Below, one piece after another: positions 1 to 10,921 of a stretch of 64,000 bases of DNA. The notes under the pieces were generated by a model. The model did no database searches. It was not told where the DNA came from and saw only the letters and a list, made by a program, of their open reading frames with translations. Every line of letters begins with the position of its first letter. The first letter of the stretch is position 1. Location: positions 176,317 to 240,316 of the forward strand of contig CAJQUW010015346.1 of assembly GCA_907163375.1 (NCBI GenBank). Reading direction: 5' to 3'. The translations under genes and the position numbers were made by a program. Origin of the DNA: Prostheceraeus crozeri. Its lineage: Eukaryota > Platyhelminthes > Polycladida > Euryleptidae.

Positions 1-930
1 GATATACATTTATAATGCAAGGCATTGCCATTGCCCGTGACTAAGAGTAAATTGCTTCTCGAGAAACCTGATTTTAACAAAATTCTTTAAGATGACAATA
101 AAAACAATTGGAAACAAAACTTTCTTTTGAAAATTCGAAAGGTGGTTGCTCGCACATGTCGAATTTGGATTCGGACAAAAATGACATGTATGCTTATAAT
201 ATCAACAAGCCTCCACTGCAGAAAATGAAGTAAAAATGCTTACCAAGTGGTACGACTTTGATGTCAGACATGATCAACTGCCTACAATGAAGAAGACACA
301 CATATCACAGCGGCATGAAAATTCAAATTTACAATTTAGCACATTAACTTCATGAAAGCTTATGCAAGTAAGCAGCACGATAAAGCAAATATTACTTTGA
401 CAATCAACACTTTGGCACAGAGTCTCCTACTATTTACTTAGCGCCCTTCACCTTTCCCGTAGTCTGGTCTATCATTGGAGCGCCCCAATCGATACTGCCA
501 CCGATTCCTTCCATTCTTCACTATTAGGTCTACTAATGACATACTTGCCTACTTGCCTTTTATGACATTTCGCCTGCTGACAGGTCTGTCTTCTTCTCAA
601 CCTGTTGAGCTTCATAGCAGTGAATATTTTGCATGTCCTCCTGATGATCTTGATAAATGTCCGTGCAAATACAGTTTTCTTATATTCACTGTTGTCAGGT
701 CTTCTTGAGGTTCAATAATTTAATCTTTATTTCCTCTTTGTGATCCGATCTGCATGAAAAATGATAAGAAGTATTCAAAAGCATCTCATCTTATTGACTT
801 CGATCGTGTTTCCAGTTTCAGGATCCGTGTTCAATATCCATGATTCCACATTGTTTTCAACTTTTATAGCAATTCTTGGGAGATTTCAGGGTTCAGAACC
901 TTTGTCCGAAACAATGGCTCCAAGATAACT
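1..930. other. Intergenic, nothing recognised
   Basis: AT-rich sequence without a convincing coding frame, terminal repeat or RNA gene. The short open frames lack splice context and protein-like composition. Confidence 0.5.
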
Positions 931-1075
931 GGGGACAGCTTAATCAGATTAGAAGATCTGTTTTTTCCTTTTATTTATTAAAAATAATATAATTTGTTAC
1001 TTTTCAATGAGTAGCCCCTAGCTTCGTTCATGGCTCATAGCTGCGCTAGGGGCGAAAATTCTGAAGAAAAAAACC
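931..1075 (+). repeat. Dispersed repeat with hairpin, copy A
   Basis: This segment matches 50389-50530 in direct orientation, starting at GGGGACAGCTTAATCAG and ending near GAAAATTCTGAA. Both copies hold a stem: here CCCCTAGC at 1015-1022 pairs with GCTAGGGG at 1045-1052. The loop, with TTCATGGCTC, is also shared. It looks like a short interspersed element or MITE fragment. No polymerase III box or coding frame was seen. Confidence 0.6.
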
Positions 1076-2792
1076 GGTTGACGGTTCTACCATGAGCTGT
1101 GTGCAGAAAATGAGCTTGACGGAACGCAATCTAATGTCCAAGTTGTAACATAAGTTCACAAGAGGCATGCGCCTGTAAATCCATCCACGTACTGTTGCCA
1201 GTCCTTATCAACATAAGCATCGCAGAAGCGAAGGGATCTATGCCTGCATCAGGACTCAGGAGTTTTTCATTGCCTGCGATAGAAACATGACCCACAAAAG
1301 TTTATGACCTTACTCGCCGGGTGAGAAATTAGAAAGCAATAATGGATGTGTCTTATCAAACTTTGTGATGATGCAATACTTATTGTAAACTCCTTTCATC
1401 ATGAGATAACTGATATAGCGATCACACTACCAGTCAATTGATTTTTCATTAAAAATCAGTTCTCTTTGCTAAAATCCTGCGTCAAAGAAAACCATGAATT
1501 TTCTTTTACAGGGCCTGCTGATAACAACTGACCACTCATGAAACTTAATGTAAAAATAATCTATAGAACATTAGGGTTCATTTGATATGAAGTTCGTTCA
1601 TATTTTCATGAATTGAAAATGATTTAAACCAGAATTTCAATGCGAAAGTTACGTTTGAAAATAAGGTGACATTTCTGTCCGATCATTTTTGAAACGTGAT
1701 TCAATCAAAAACTCGGGATTTCTGTTAAAATGGAAAATTTGAAAAGTCCGAATATGTTCAACATCGGAACCTACACCATATTTAAATGCAGCCTATAATT
1801 CACTGTTTGGTCGGACAGTCTGTTCAGTGAGCCTCTAACATCGACCGAATCAGGTAGTGTTTAGTAGCTAATTCATTTCAGTATTTCTACTAGGGCATTT
1901 GCGTAAACTTAACTATGAATCCTTTCGTTCTTGGATCTTCGCTTTTTTCACAGAAGTAATTCGGTCAATTTTTTACTTTGTCTCAATTTTGTAACTCTGC
2001 TTTCTCCTGAGCTAAATGGGACACTTACACCTCTATCGATGTCAAGCGGCCTTGCTAGCGCACAGCAGTTGAAAGGTTCTTTAAGACCGTGTCGAAAATT
2101 GAAGTCGCAAAATGATCGCCCTTCGGTACTCGACTAACGGTGCATTGTCGTGTTTCTAAGTATAGTAGTAAGTAATGCTTGTTTCTATAGATTTCCAGAG
2201 ACAGATCAGACAAGAAAATGGATTTGGCCAGCACATAGTGTTACTCAATTTAGCGAGCACTATTGGAGTAATAATAACACGAAGGAAGCTAATGCTACTT
2301 GTAGATCATGACAGCTTTCATCAGCTTAACCCAGAACATTATAAGTGTGACTGATTAATTGATTGATCCGAAGAGCCAATTACAATTGATTGATTGAATA
2401 AAATGTAGGATTGATACACTGCCATTATCTATAGGCTCATTTCCAATAACTGCTTTACAGTAGACCTTTAGGCCGAATACTAATAATACGACATGTAATA
2501 TAACTTGCATATTGATCATGCAGGATACATCGGTGGCAGAGTTAACGCGAAAAGTCTCCTTAGATAATAGGTTGGTGTTATTCTGTTGCATTGCATAAGC
2601 AGAGTTGTGAAGTTATCATTCAACAGTTTGTTGAAATATGCGCCAAAAAAAGCTACATTTCCCTCATTTTTCACAAAAATAGAATTATTTTGGCGGGCGG
2701 TAACTGACAATAATTTCAATGCTAGCAATGATGTAGTTCAAGAGTGCATGATTTATCGGTATATGGAAAGCCTCGAAAAGATAGGTTGTAAG
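1076..2792. other. Intergenic, nothing recognised
   Basis: AT-rich sequence with only short chance open frames; no terminal repeats found. Confidence 0.45.
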
Positions 2793-3298
2793 CATGGTCC
2801 ATGGCTATTAATTGTATGTAGAGGGCCATGGATGTAAGCCGTTGAAAAGAATGTGTGAAAACATCTCCTAAAAGCAGCAATGTTAATGTAAAAAGTTGGA
2901 ATAAAAAAGTAATTCAGCTTGATATTTCACTTGTATTCTGACAATTTCATATGATCGGGAAAGAACGCCCCCTTACGATTTGCGAGTTGAATATATGTAC
3001 GTATGCGACGATTATGAAAGCTAGGCTGCAAAGCAAACGTACCTCCATGGTCCGTGGTTGTTAATTGAATGTACAGTAGAGGGCCATGAATGTAAGCCGC
3101 CGAACGTCAAGCAAAAAGTATATATGATAACTTCTCTTCTAAGCAGCAATGGTAATGTAAAAAGTTGGAATAAAAAAGTAATTCTGCTTAATATTTCACT
3201 TGTATTCTGCGATCGGGAAAGAGCGCCCTTTTACAATTTGCGAGTTGCATACATGTAAGCATGCGACGATTATGAAAGCTAGGCTGCAAACGTATCTC
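2793..3298 (+). repeat. Two-copy tandem duplication, 253 bp unit
   Basis: Two adjacent diverged copies (about 2793-3045 and 3046-3298) each run from CATGGTCC through GAGGGCCATG, AAAAAGTTGGAATAAAAAAG and GATCGGGAAAGA to CGATTATGAAAGCTAGGCTG. They differ by scattered substitutions and small indels, so the duplication is not recent. Overlapping short open frames are not conserved between the copies, which argues against coding. Confidence 0.8.
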
Positions 3299-3796
3299 TA
3301 TACTAATTGTGTTGATAATCCAATGTATTTACTTAATTCTCGACTACTACCGTCCGCTTCATCAGTTGTACATGATAGTATGATTTGCATGATTCATATA
3401 GACCTAATTCATAAATATGTTTACCCCCAATGCGTTCATAAAAACTGACTATTTGTGTAACTGACGTTTATAATATTATAAGCATACAGTCTTTGAAATA
3501 ATTGCACAAAAAATTTAACCCATTTTCAAATGTAATTTTCGTTTGGAAGTCTTTGATCAATTGTAGTAAACGATTTAACATTTTCTTTGATGCAGGATTT
3601 TAATACGAAGACGATAGAATTTTTAATGAAAATTGACAGATATAGTGAGCTATCATTCAGCTTCATCATGATGCAAAATTTTTATGATTCGTTGAAAGTA
3701 CAAATAGATACAGTACCAATAAGCTTTCCCACAAAATTGCTACTAAAAGAATATATGACGCTATTTTTCAATGACGAAGATGCTTAATTTCAAAAC
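3299..3796. other. Intergenic, nothing recognised
   Basis: AT-rich. One 66-residue open frame at 3587-3787 has no recognisable motif. Confidence 0.4.
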
Positions 3797-3798
3797 TA

Positions 3799-5158
3799 CG
3801 TGGTATGCGATATAAGTTTCCGGAATGAGTGTTAATAATATATTCCACTAAATTTCATTTATGATAAATCCAAGCCACTGGGATAAAGGTAAAAAACTCA
3901 ATTTACAAGAAAATCTATAATTCATTTACTTCTCTACGTACGATCCGTTCCTGTCAACACACTTTCTCCAGCGGCTCAAAAGTTCGGAAAAGGCACCGGA
4001 ATAAAAGTCCGGACATCTTGCTGCAAGAAAATTCTTAACTTCTTGACGTACACAGGCTGGAGAATCAAAGTGTTGACCCCGAAGTTCCTTCTTCAAGTGG
4101 CGAAAAAGAAAGAAATCACTTGGAGCAAGATCTGGTTTGTACAGTGGATGTTCGATGAGGTGAAAGTTCGAGTCCTGAATGGCTCTCATGGTCAGCTGAC
4201 TTTTGTGAATGGGTGCATTGTCCTGCAAGAACCAGCGTGGAGAACCTCTTGGTTTTCTTCTCAGTGCTCTGGTTTCTTTAACAAGAGAAGCATACTACTC
4301 ACTATTAATTTTCACTGACTTGTCGGCAAAATTAATCTTAATTAAACCTTGACTGTCCCAGAACACAGTGAGCATTGAACAGCGACCATGGGCAGTTCCA
4401 GAACGAGGCTTTCTTGGTGCTGATTCACTGCGGAAGCACCATTCAGATGACTCACGTTTGCTCTCAGGGCAGTAGAGGCTTAATGGAGTTTCGTCAACGG
4501 TAACCATGTTCTCCAAAAATTTACTTCCATGTTCCTCATGAAGTCTCAGATTCTCCTCAAAACATTGAAGGCGGCGCAAACACATCTCTGCTGTGAGAAG
4601 GCGTGGCACAAAGCGAGAAGACAATTTTCTAATACCACATGACTTGAGAACATTGCGAACTTTCCAATCACTCACATTAAGTTGAAGAGATAGTTGTCTG
4701 GTGGTAATTCTCCGATTCTCCTGAATAAATCTCTCGCATTTCTTTTCCATTTCGACATCGTCAATCTGACACGACCAGATCTGGCATTGTCGTGCACGTT
4801 TTCTCGGCCTCTTTTAATTTCTATGATCCAAAAATAAATCGTTGAGGTTGAGGGACATTGGTCAGTATAGACATCAGATAGCATTTTTCTTATCTCTTCA
4901 TTTGCTTTTCTTGCTTTAACGAGGAATTTGATGACACTCCTGTAGTCAACAGGGTCCATGTCTGCAATGCAATTGACTGAAATTGTGTTCTGAATAGTGC
5001 TCATCTATCAAGTGCTGTGTCGTGACATAAGAGACTTCGATACTGAAATCTACATCATAAATTGAACCTCAATAATCAATAGCTGTCATATGAAAACGAT
5101 TTGGTTAAAGATATAACAGTTAAGTTGCTTATTCCGGACACTTATCTCGCACGCCACG
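3799..5158 (-). mobile_element. Mariner (Tc1/mariner) transposon with both ends
   Basis: A 1360 bp element bounded by inverted repeats of about 30 bp. The left end reads CGTGGTATGCGATATAAG and the right end, reversed, CGTGGCGTGCGAGATAAG; both continue into (T/G)TCCGGAAT. TA dinucleotides at 3797-3798 and 5159-5160 give the expected TA target duplication. The inside encodes a mariner transposase on the minus strand. Length, ends and gene agree with a nearly full-length mariner, and the divergence of the ends plus a disrupted gene mark it as inactive. Confidence 0.93.
3926..5004 (-). pseudogene. Mariner transposase (DD34D), disrupted
   Basis: Mariner transposases cut and paste DNA through a helix-turn-helix N half and a DDD catalytic half. 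The minus-strand reading starts at an ATG at 5004 and ends at 3926, about 350 residues, normal for the family. Landmarks in order: HDNARSGR in the N-terminal linker, VTVDET with the first catalytic Asp, QDNAPIHKS with the second, and PDLAPSDFFLF with the third. The last two aspartates have 34 residues between them, the mariner D34D signature. The frame shifts near 4700-4750 and a stop interrupts it at 4295, so no intact enzyme can be made. Confidence 0.93.
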
Positions 5159-5160
5159 TA

Positions 5161-7100
5161 TGTCATGTGAAAGGTTGCGTTTCATACTTAAAAATGGCAA
5201 AGCTTTTAGGCTGTAATTGATCAATTGTGGAAGAAGACTCAGATTGTGAACTCAGAAGACTTAAAAGTGTAAATTTTTGGTCAATTCATTCACCTATACC
5301 TACAGACGAAGCTACGGAATGCAGAATATTAAGATTATCACCATTGAATCAGGCTCATGTTAAGCTTCTTGATGATATAATTTTTTCGAATTTCGACAAC
5401 GTTTGGTAGCTTTACTCGATTAACACTTTAACCTGATTTTGCGCTTACTGCCGCGTTAACAATGCTTTTAGAGGTCAAATGCACACAAATTAATGACTTT
5501 ATTGTATTAAAAATGGCGTTTTCGAGTTTGAGTTTAAAAGAATGCTGGTATTATCAGCTCCAAGAATATGTAAGTTTTATCAAGATCGGCCTATTCGTTC
5601 AATGGCAAACTTCAAATTTGTTTTATTCCCACTAAGTCATTTGGTGAGTCATCATTTCCGAAGATTTCGAATCTCTGATCTGCAGACACCTGTCTGCACC
5701 TGCTCACAAACAATCGCAATTCTTCACAACGTAGTTGATGACGCTTGCGCACGATTATGGGATCGACAAGATTTTTACAACTCAGTCAATGATGCGTGGT
5801 CACAGGAGGACAAACTATGGCCGACACGAAATGATTAGCTATGAAACCTTCCAATCACTAATTACTTCATTGAATTCGGCACACCAAACTGTTTCCTAAG
5901 CCTAGTGTTTCGACAGGTCAAGTGAATAAATTTACTAATCAATCATTTATGAGATCACGATTCAATAATATGAAAATAAGCAAAAGATAAAAGAACTTTT
6001 CGTGGTGTGCAACGATTTAGGAAACGGACTGTACTCCATTTAGGCTATCAAATCCATCGACTTCGGCATACAGCATGTCAATGAGCAACATAACTTGCGC
6101 AATAATAGTATGATAATAGGATACAGTGTCTTTTGTCACAACTTTCATGAAATGAAATTCATCTCTAACTTTCGATATTTCAACTGATAGGCTAATTTGT
6201 GTCCGAGACAGGTCAATCAAACTTCCCTGTCAGCGTAACATGGCGAGTGTACACTGTGTAAGTGCGTTCAGCCATTCCCTCTCAATGGAGAAGTGTCCTC
6301 GATGACGTCCTCATGAAACTTTGCCACACTCATGCAATTCGAATGGCTGCTTTAATGAATTAGATGAAATCGTGGCGAACAGGGAACATGGTTGCAGCTA
6401 CCATTGAAAGAGCGAATAAAAAATTGTCAAACTTTGTAATTGCATATTTAAACATGCCGCAGGCCTATTCAATGGAAATTTTGAAATATCGCCCTTTAAA
6501 GTAAATATCGGCTTCCGAGTGCACGAGCGAAGTTGCGGAGACGTGAATTTCTATTCAATAAACATTATAGCAACCACAAAGGATTACGTGACATTTTGAT
6601 GCCTCATTTTAATTTTACTGGAGCATTGTGATCATGACTTACGGGGTATGCTGCAAATCCAACTTTCAAAACAGACCGGAAAGGAAGTTGGAACATCAAA
6701 TTAACAAGAAAAGTAATTAATCAAAATATTTCACAACTGTGCTCGACGATCCAATATCATCTTTGTCAAGATGAAACATTTAGAATTCATCTGAATTACA
6801 AATTTTGGAAAAATAGTATTCATCAAACGTCCTTTCTAGAAGGTACATGAATGGAAGACAGACAAATGATATAGGCCTATATGGTGAAATATTTACTGAG
6901 TTAATTCTGTGTTATTGATGTTCGTTGGATGGGCTGAACTCGTTACCGCATGATTGCTATGATCTGATGTGTGCAGTCTCATATTATGAATCTATGTAGG
7001 CCCTGTGCATCTTAGAACTTGTGGAGTTTGAGTTGTGGCTTGATATCTTTGCGATATCTCTCGAAATGAGATTAAGGTAATTTGAAAATTAAATTTCCAC
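5161..7100. other. Intergenic, nothing firm
   Basis: No host gene recognised. Open frames at 5227-5409 and 5542-5838 have no known motif. A short inverted pair (GTTTCCTAA near 5892, TTAGGAAAC near 6017) flanks about 130 bp but without a target duplication. Confidence 0.4.
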
Positions 7101-7855
7101 ATCTTTTTGGATTCACTGCGTAAGGCTAAGGCATACCAACGTGACTATGTATATCATCGGAATCGAAGTTTTTCAGTTGCAGAAACTCTCAATGCTGAAT
7201 CAGACAAGGTTTTCGTGACCAGCATTAAAGAAAATATTCTTTCCTCAACAAAAAAAAACTGGAAGAAGTTGGCTCTATCACAGTGGATCTGATCAGTAAC
7301 GAAAACGAGTTGACGAATGAAGCAACCTATCAGAAGGAATTACCTGACAAATATCATCGAGGCACTGGCAAGAATTGAAGAAAAAGATCAAGTTAATTGT
7401 TCTGCATTCACACAATCTTCACCTATTTGGAATGTTTACCACGACTGACTCTACCATTAGCGTTGCTCCTAATTCCTACGACATCATAGATAGAACAGAT
7501 CTAGCTTCCCAAACCTTTGGCCGTCAACGAAAATCAATCTGGAACGAGCGTCGTATCAGCCGCACTCTTGAGGTAAGACTGCACAAAGCCTTCACAATAC
7601 CTATAGCCATCTACGCATGCGAGACATGGACACTGAAAAGTGAAGAAACTGGACATCTTTGAAATGATGTGTCTACGTGCCACCCATGGAACCAGCATGC
7701 GAGACCGTATTCCGAACAAAACCATCAGATGGGCCTGGAGACATGGGCCTGCAAAACAACACCCTAGAACGCCAAGCCCAGAAAAGGGAAAGTTGGAGCC
7801 GTTGGAGTAGACTGGTGGGAGTAAGGGGCAATCGTAGCCTACGCAAATAAGTCAA
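7100..7855 (+). mobile_element. Degenerate LINE, C-terminal part
   Basis: Plus-strand reading yields the tail of a non-LTR retrotransposon protein. RISRTLEVRLHKAFTIPI is followed by YACETWTLKSEE (near 7605-7645), FEMMCLRA and MRDRIPN, and ends with RQAQKRESWSRW near 7775-7810. This order (VRL-K-A..., Y-x-ET-WTL, the F-E-M-x-C-L-R block, then a basic tail) is typical of the region after reverse transcriptase in many animal LINEs. The frame changes several times, so this is a relic. The front part near 7107-7290 is less certain. Confidence 0.72.
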
Positions 7856-10017
7856 GTAAGAAATGTCATGTCGTGTCGTTAAGTTGTAGAGGTGGCAATC
7901 ATTGCAGCAAGAAGTTGCCTATTAGCTTCAATACAAGTTCAAGAATAGAAAATATATCATTTTTATGCAATAGACGCCTTTCGTCTAAGATTTCATGAAT
8001 TGCATGACAAATAAAAAGCATGCTTAAAGATAGAAACTATGATCATTTTTGTAAGGAAGTTTTTAATTTATTAAAGTACCATGGTATAACACTACCCTTC
8101 CATCTATGAATACAACAGCCATAGAGAAAAAGACTAGACTTGACATGTAAATGACACCTAGACGACGATGTTTTCCAGTGGCTGACAAAGGGAAGGTACT
8201 AGCCAATTAGAAAGTAAGGACACAGAATGAGGGGCAAGGGGAAGAGCAAAGAAAATTAACAATGTTACTTAATGGCGTTTAATGCGTTTCATCCGATGTC
8301 TATGGTTTCACCATTGTTTCACATCGTTTCACATTAATTAACAGAGCCTTTTCAGTCTTTGATGTTAAGCATATAAAATATGTTCAAAAGTTATTGTCAT
8401 ATACCTACTATGGTTACTCGCCAAAATTCCGCACTAAGTGACATCATGGAGTGCTTCACATCGAATGTTTCATGCCACTTCAGTAAAGTAATCTCAAGCA
8501 CCAAATCGCAAGTAGGCAAACAGGAGAAAGATGCAAAAAATTGCCTATTACAGGATCAGGTACAAAGACCAAGTATCAAGCATGTTTTGGCATCCACACT
8601 TCAAGGACTACCAAGGAAATTTCGCAAACAGCATGAACACCAAAATTCATGAGTCTTCATCAAAAACTTGAGAACTTGATATGTCTCTTGGCTGAATTTT
8701 TTAAATTCTGTAAACAAATTCAACATTTTGTTTTGGTCTGGATTTATGGATGATGTTAGGACAACGACCTCCTCAGGACACTCATCAATCATGACAATTA
8801 TGTCTATGTTGGTCTAGTCGGTTATGACTGATGCAGTCACATGTTCTATTCCCTTGAACCTATATTTTGCTTCGAACGAGTTCCTTGTATAGTCTACCAT
8901 TTTCAGACTCTTATACGACGATGCAATCAGGCATTCAATTCACCTCCGATTTATTTGCTCCCAATTGTAGACATGAGAATATCAGAGCTGTTCTGTAGCA
9001 CTTCATTAGTATCGCTTCGTAATGCCCTATTTCAGTCGTTATACCGCAAAAAGCAATTCAAGCTCCTGCGATCTTATGAGCTGGAACCTTGTGCCATATT
9101 TTGGATCGTGACTCCTCTCAAGTCTTATCAATATGGTCATGGATGATGCAGCACCTGCAGATATGCCTGTAATGTTTACTCAAACATGGAGAACTCAACA
9201 AACGTTTGTTTAACTATATCAGTATTTTGGGATGGATTAAAATTTTACTGGTCTTACCGCGTGAAATTTTCGCAAATCACAATGTAGAATTAATTGTGAT
9301 TATATCATTTAATGAGATACCCTGCTGGATTATTAAAGTCAAAATCGACTTCACAAAGAAATAAAACTGTGAAATGCTTGTTATTTTGCAGTCAACACTT
9401 CTTATTTTTTCATGAAATATTTCAACTCAGATTTAGGATTCCTATCTCAAAATTAGGTTAAAATTTCCGAATGTTTCTTGTGACAGAAGGATTGGATCAT
9501 TAATTTGCATTTACATGTTAGAATGAAGGTATTACATCGATTTGAGATGCTGCTATATATTTATTATTTTACTAACAGAATTTGGAGGGGTGGATATTTC
9601 ATTAAGAGCAACTGCGAAGTGACTGACAAAATGCTTGGGCTTGGGTTCTTCATGAAGTTTGAGAACGCATTTCAATTTATGCATGAATGTAGAAAAGCTA
9701 TTAAATGTTGCATTTACATCATTTTAATTCGAAAATGTATTTCAAATCCTCACGTTTCATATTACCAGGCATAACGCTACCCTGCAGGTGTATCTTCAAC
9801 ACAGGACTCGGTAGTGTCATCTGATATTAAACACGATTATTATTCATTATGTTGAATATCGTTTACTTATGTGGGCAAGAGAATAATTTTCAGATTTCTA
9901 ATAGATTTTGTCCGTAACTGGAAACATCCTGAGGATCATAATTAAACACATTATTTTGAATTAATCCTGATTTTGGATGTTTCATTAGAGACCAGCTTAA
10001 ATTGTATGTAGGTATTT
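7856..10017. other. Intergenic, nothing recognised
   Basis: Several 60-100 residue open frames occur on both strands (for example 8380-8652 and 8841-9146), but none shows a domain, splice-consistent boundary or terminal repeat. Confidence 0.4.
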
Positions 10018-10204
10018 ATGGAGGATCCAAATGAGAGGATATGCCGGATGATGCTGGAAGGTTGTGGTGTTGATTGTGATCCGGCTCCACGAGCTCCACC
10101 CATTAAGGAACGTGTTCGACAATCTTGGTACGAAAACATCTCTCCGTGCGCTCTACGCAGATGCTTTCGCTGTCAAAGAATTGTCGATGCACGAGGCAAT
10201 CAGG
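10018..10204 (+). other. Possible exon fragment cut by a hAT insertion
   Basis: An open plus-strand frame starts at ATG 10018 and encodes a Cys- and Arg-rich peptide (ERICRMMLEGCGVDCDPAP, then RRCFRCQRI). It runs directly into the 8 bp target duplication and inverted repeat of the element starting at 10205. If one duplication copy and the element are skipped, the frame stays open about ten codons to a stop near 20280. No homologue is recognised and no splice sites are certain, so this may be chance. Confidence 0.2.
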
Positions 10205-10694
10205 CAGAGGCGTCGCGACCGGGGGGGTGTTAGGGACCGTAACACCCCCCCCCAATATGAAATTAATAAAAAGATTCAGGTAAAATGAGAAATTTCAGGC
10301 AAACCGCCGGTTTGCCGGCGATTCAGCTCCAATATTCACTGACGTTGTTCTTAGCCACAAAAACACGTCACAAAAACACATCGTAATGTCGGGAAATTCT
10401 CATCCTTTCTAGACACCAGAAAGTATATGGTTAGTTGCCGTTGATGATATTGATTTGTCACGCGAAAGCGGTCAAACATAGCGCGCTGAAAACGACCTGC
10501 ACCGGGGATGACTGTATATGCGAGCAGGAGGAACAGTCGCCTCGCATTTTCTTAAAAATTGGAACATAAGACGATGTGAGTTAGCTCTGCTAAATTTAAA
10601 ATATCTAAGTGGAATTGAAATGTAATTCCAGTACCTTACCTATATAATTAGTGATGCAAATGGAAAATTTTGAAATTTCTTTTTTGGTGATTGA

Positions 10695-10883
10695 CGTCAG
10701 TAGCCGCGCATTACAAATTTCAAACTCAAACACATAAAAGCAATATCACGTCAATACAATAAAGAAGATTGCGATAAGGAAGGCTGCCAAACCCAGGCCA
10801 TAGATGTAGAGATCCCAACCATGTCCTAACTCCCACTGTCATTCGCAGTCACAGAAATCTGGACTTAGATATCAATCGTCACA
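10695..10883 (-). repeat. Gypsy 3' LTR
   Basis: 189 bp direct repeat of 15021-15209. On the minus strand it starts TGTGACGATTGATA and is preceded by a short purine tract (AGGGAG), consistent with the polypurine primer site. Confidence 0.93.
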
Positions 10884-10921
10884 CTCCCTAACAAGCCTAA
10901 AAGAAATATGTCCCTTATCTA

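Noticed and set aside
3350-3380. Hammerhead core (CTGATGA on the minus strand)
   Set aside because: No GAAA box or pairing helix II follows within a plausible distance.
5542-5838. 98-codon plus-strand open frame as a gene
   Set aside because: No domain, splice context or repeat association; length is within chance for this window.
5889-6027. Short MITE bounded by GTTTCCTAA / TTAGGAAAC
   Set aside because: Only 9-10 bp match, the sequence beyond differs and there is no target duplication.
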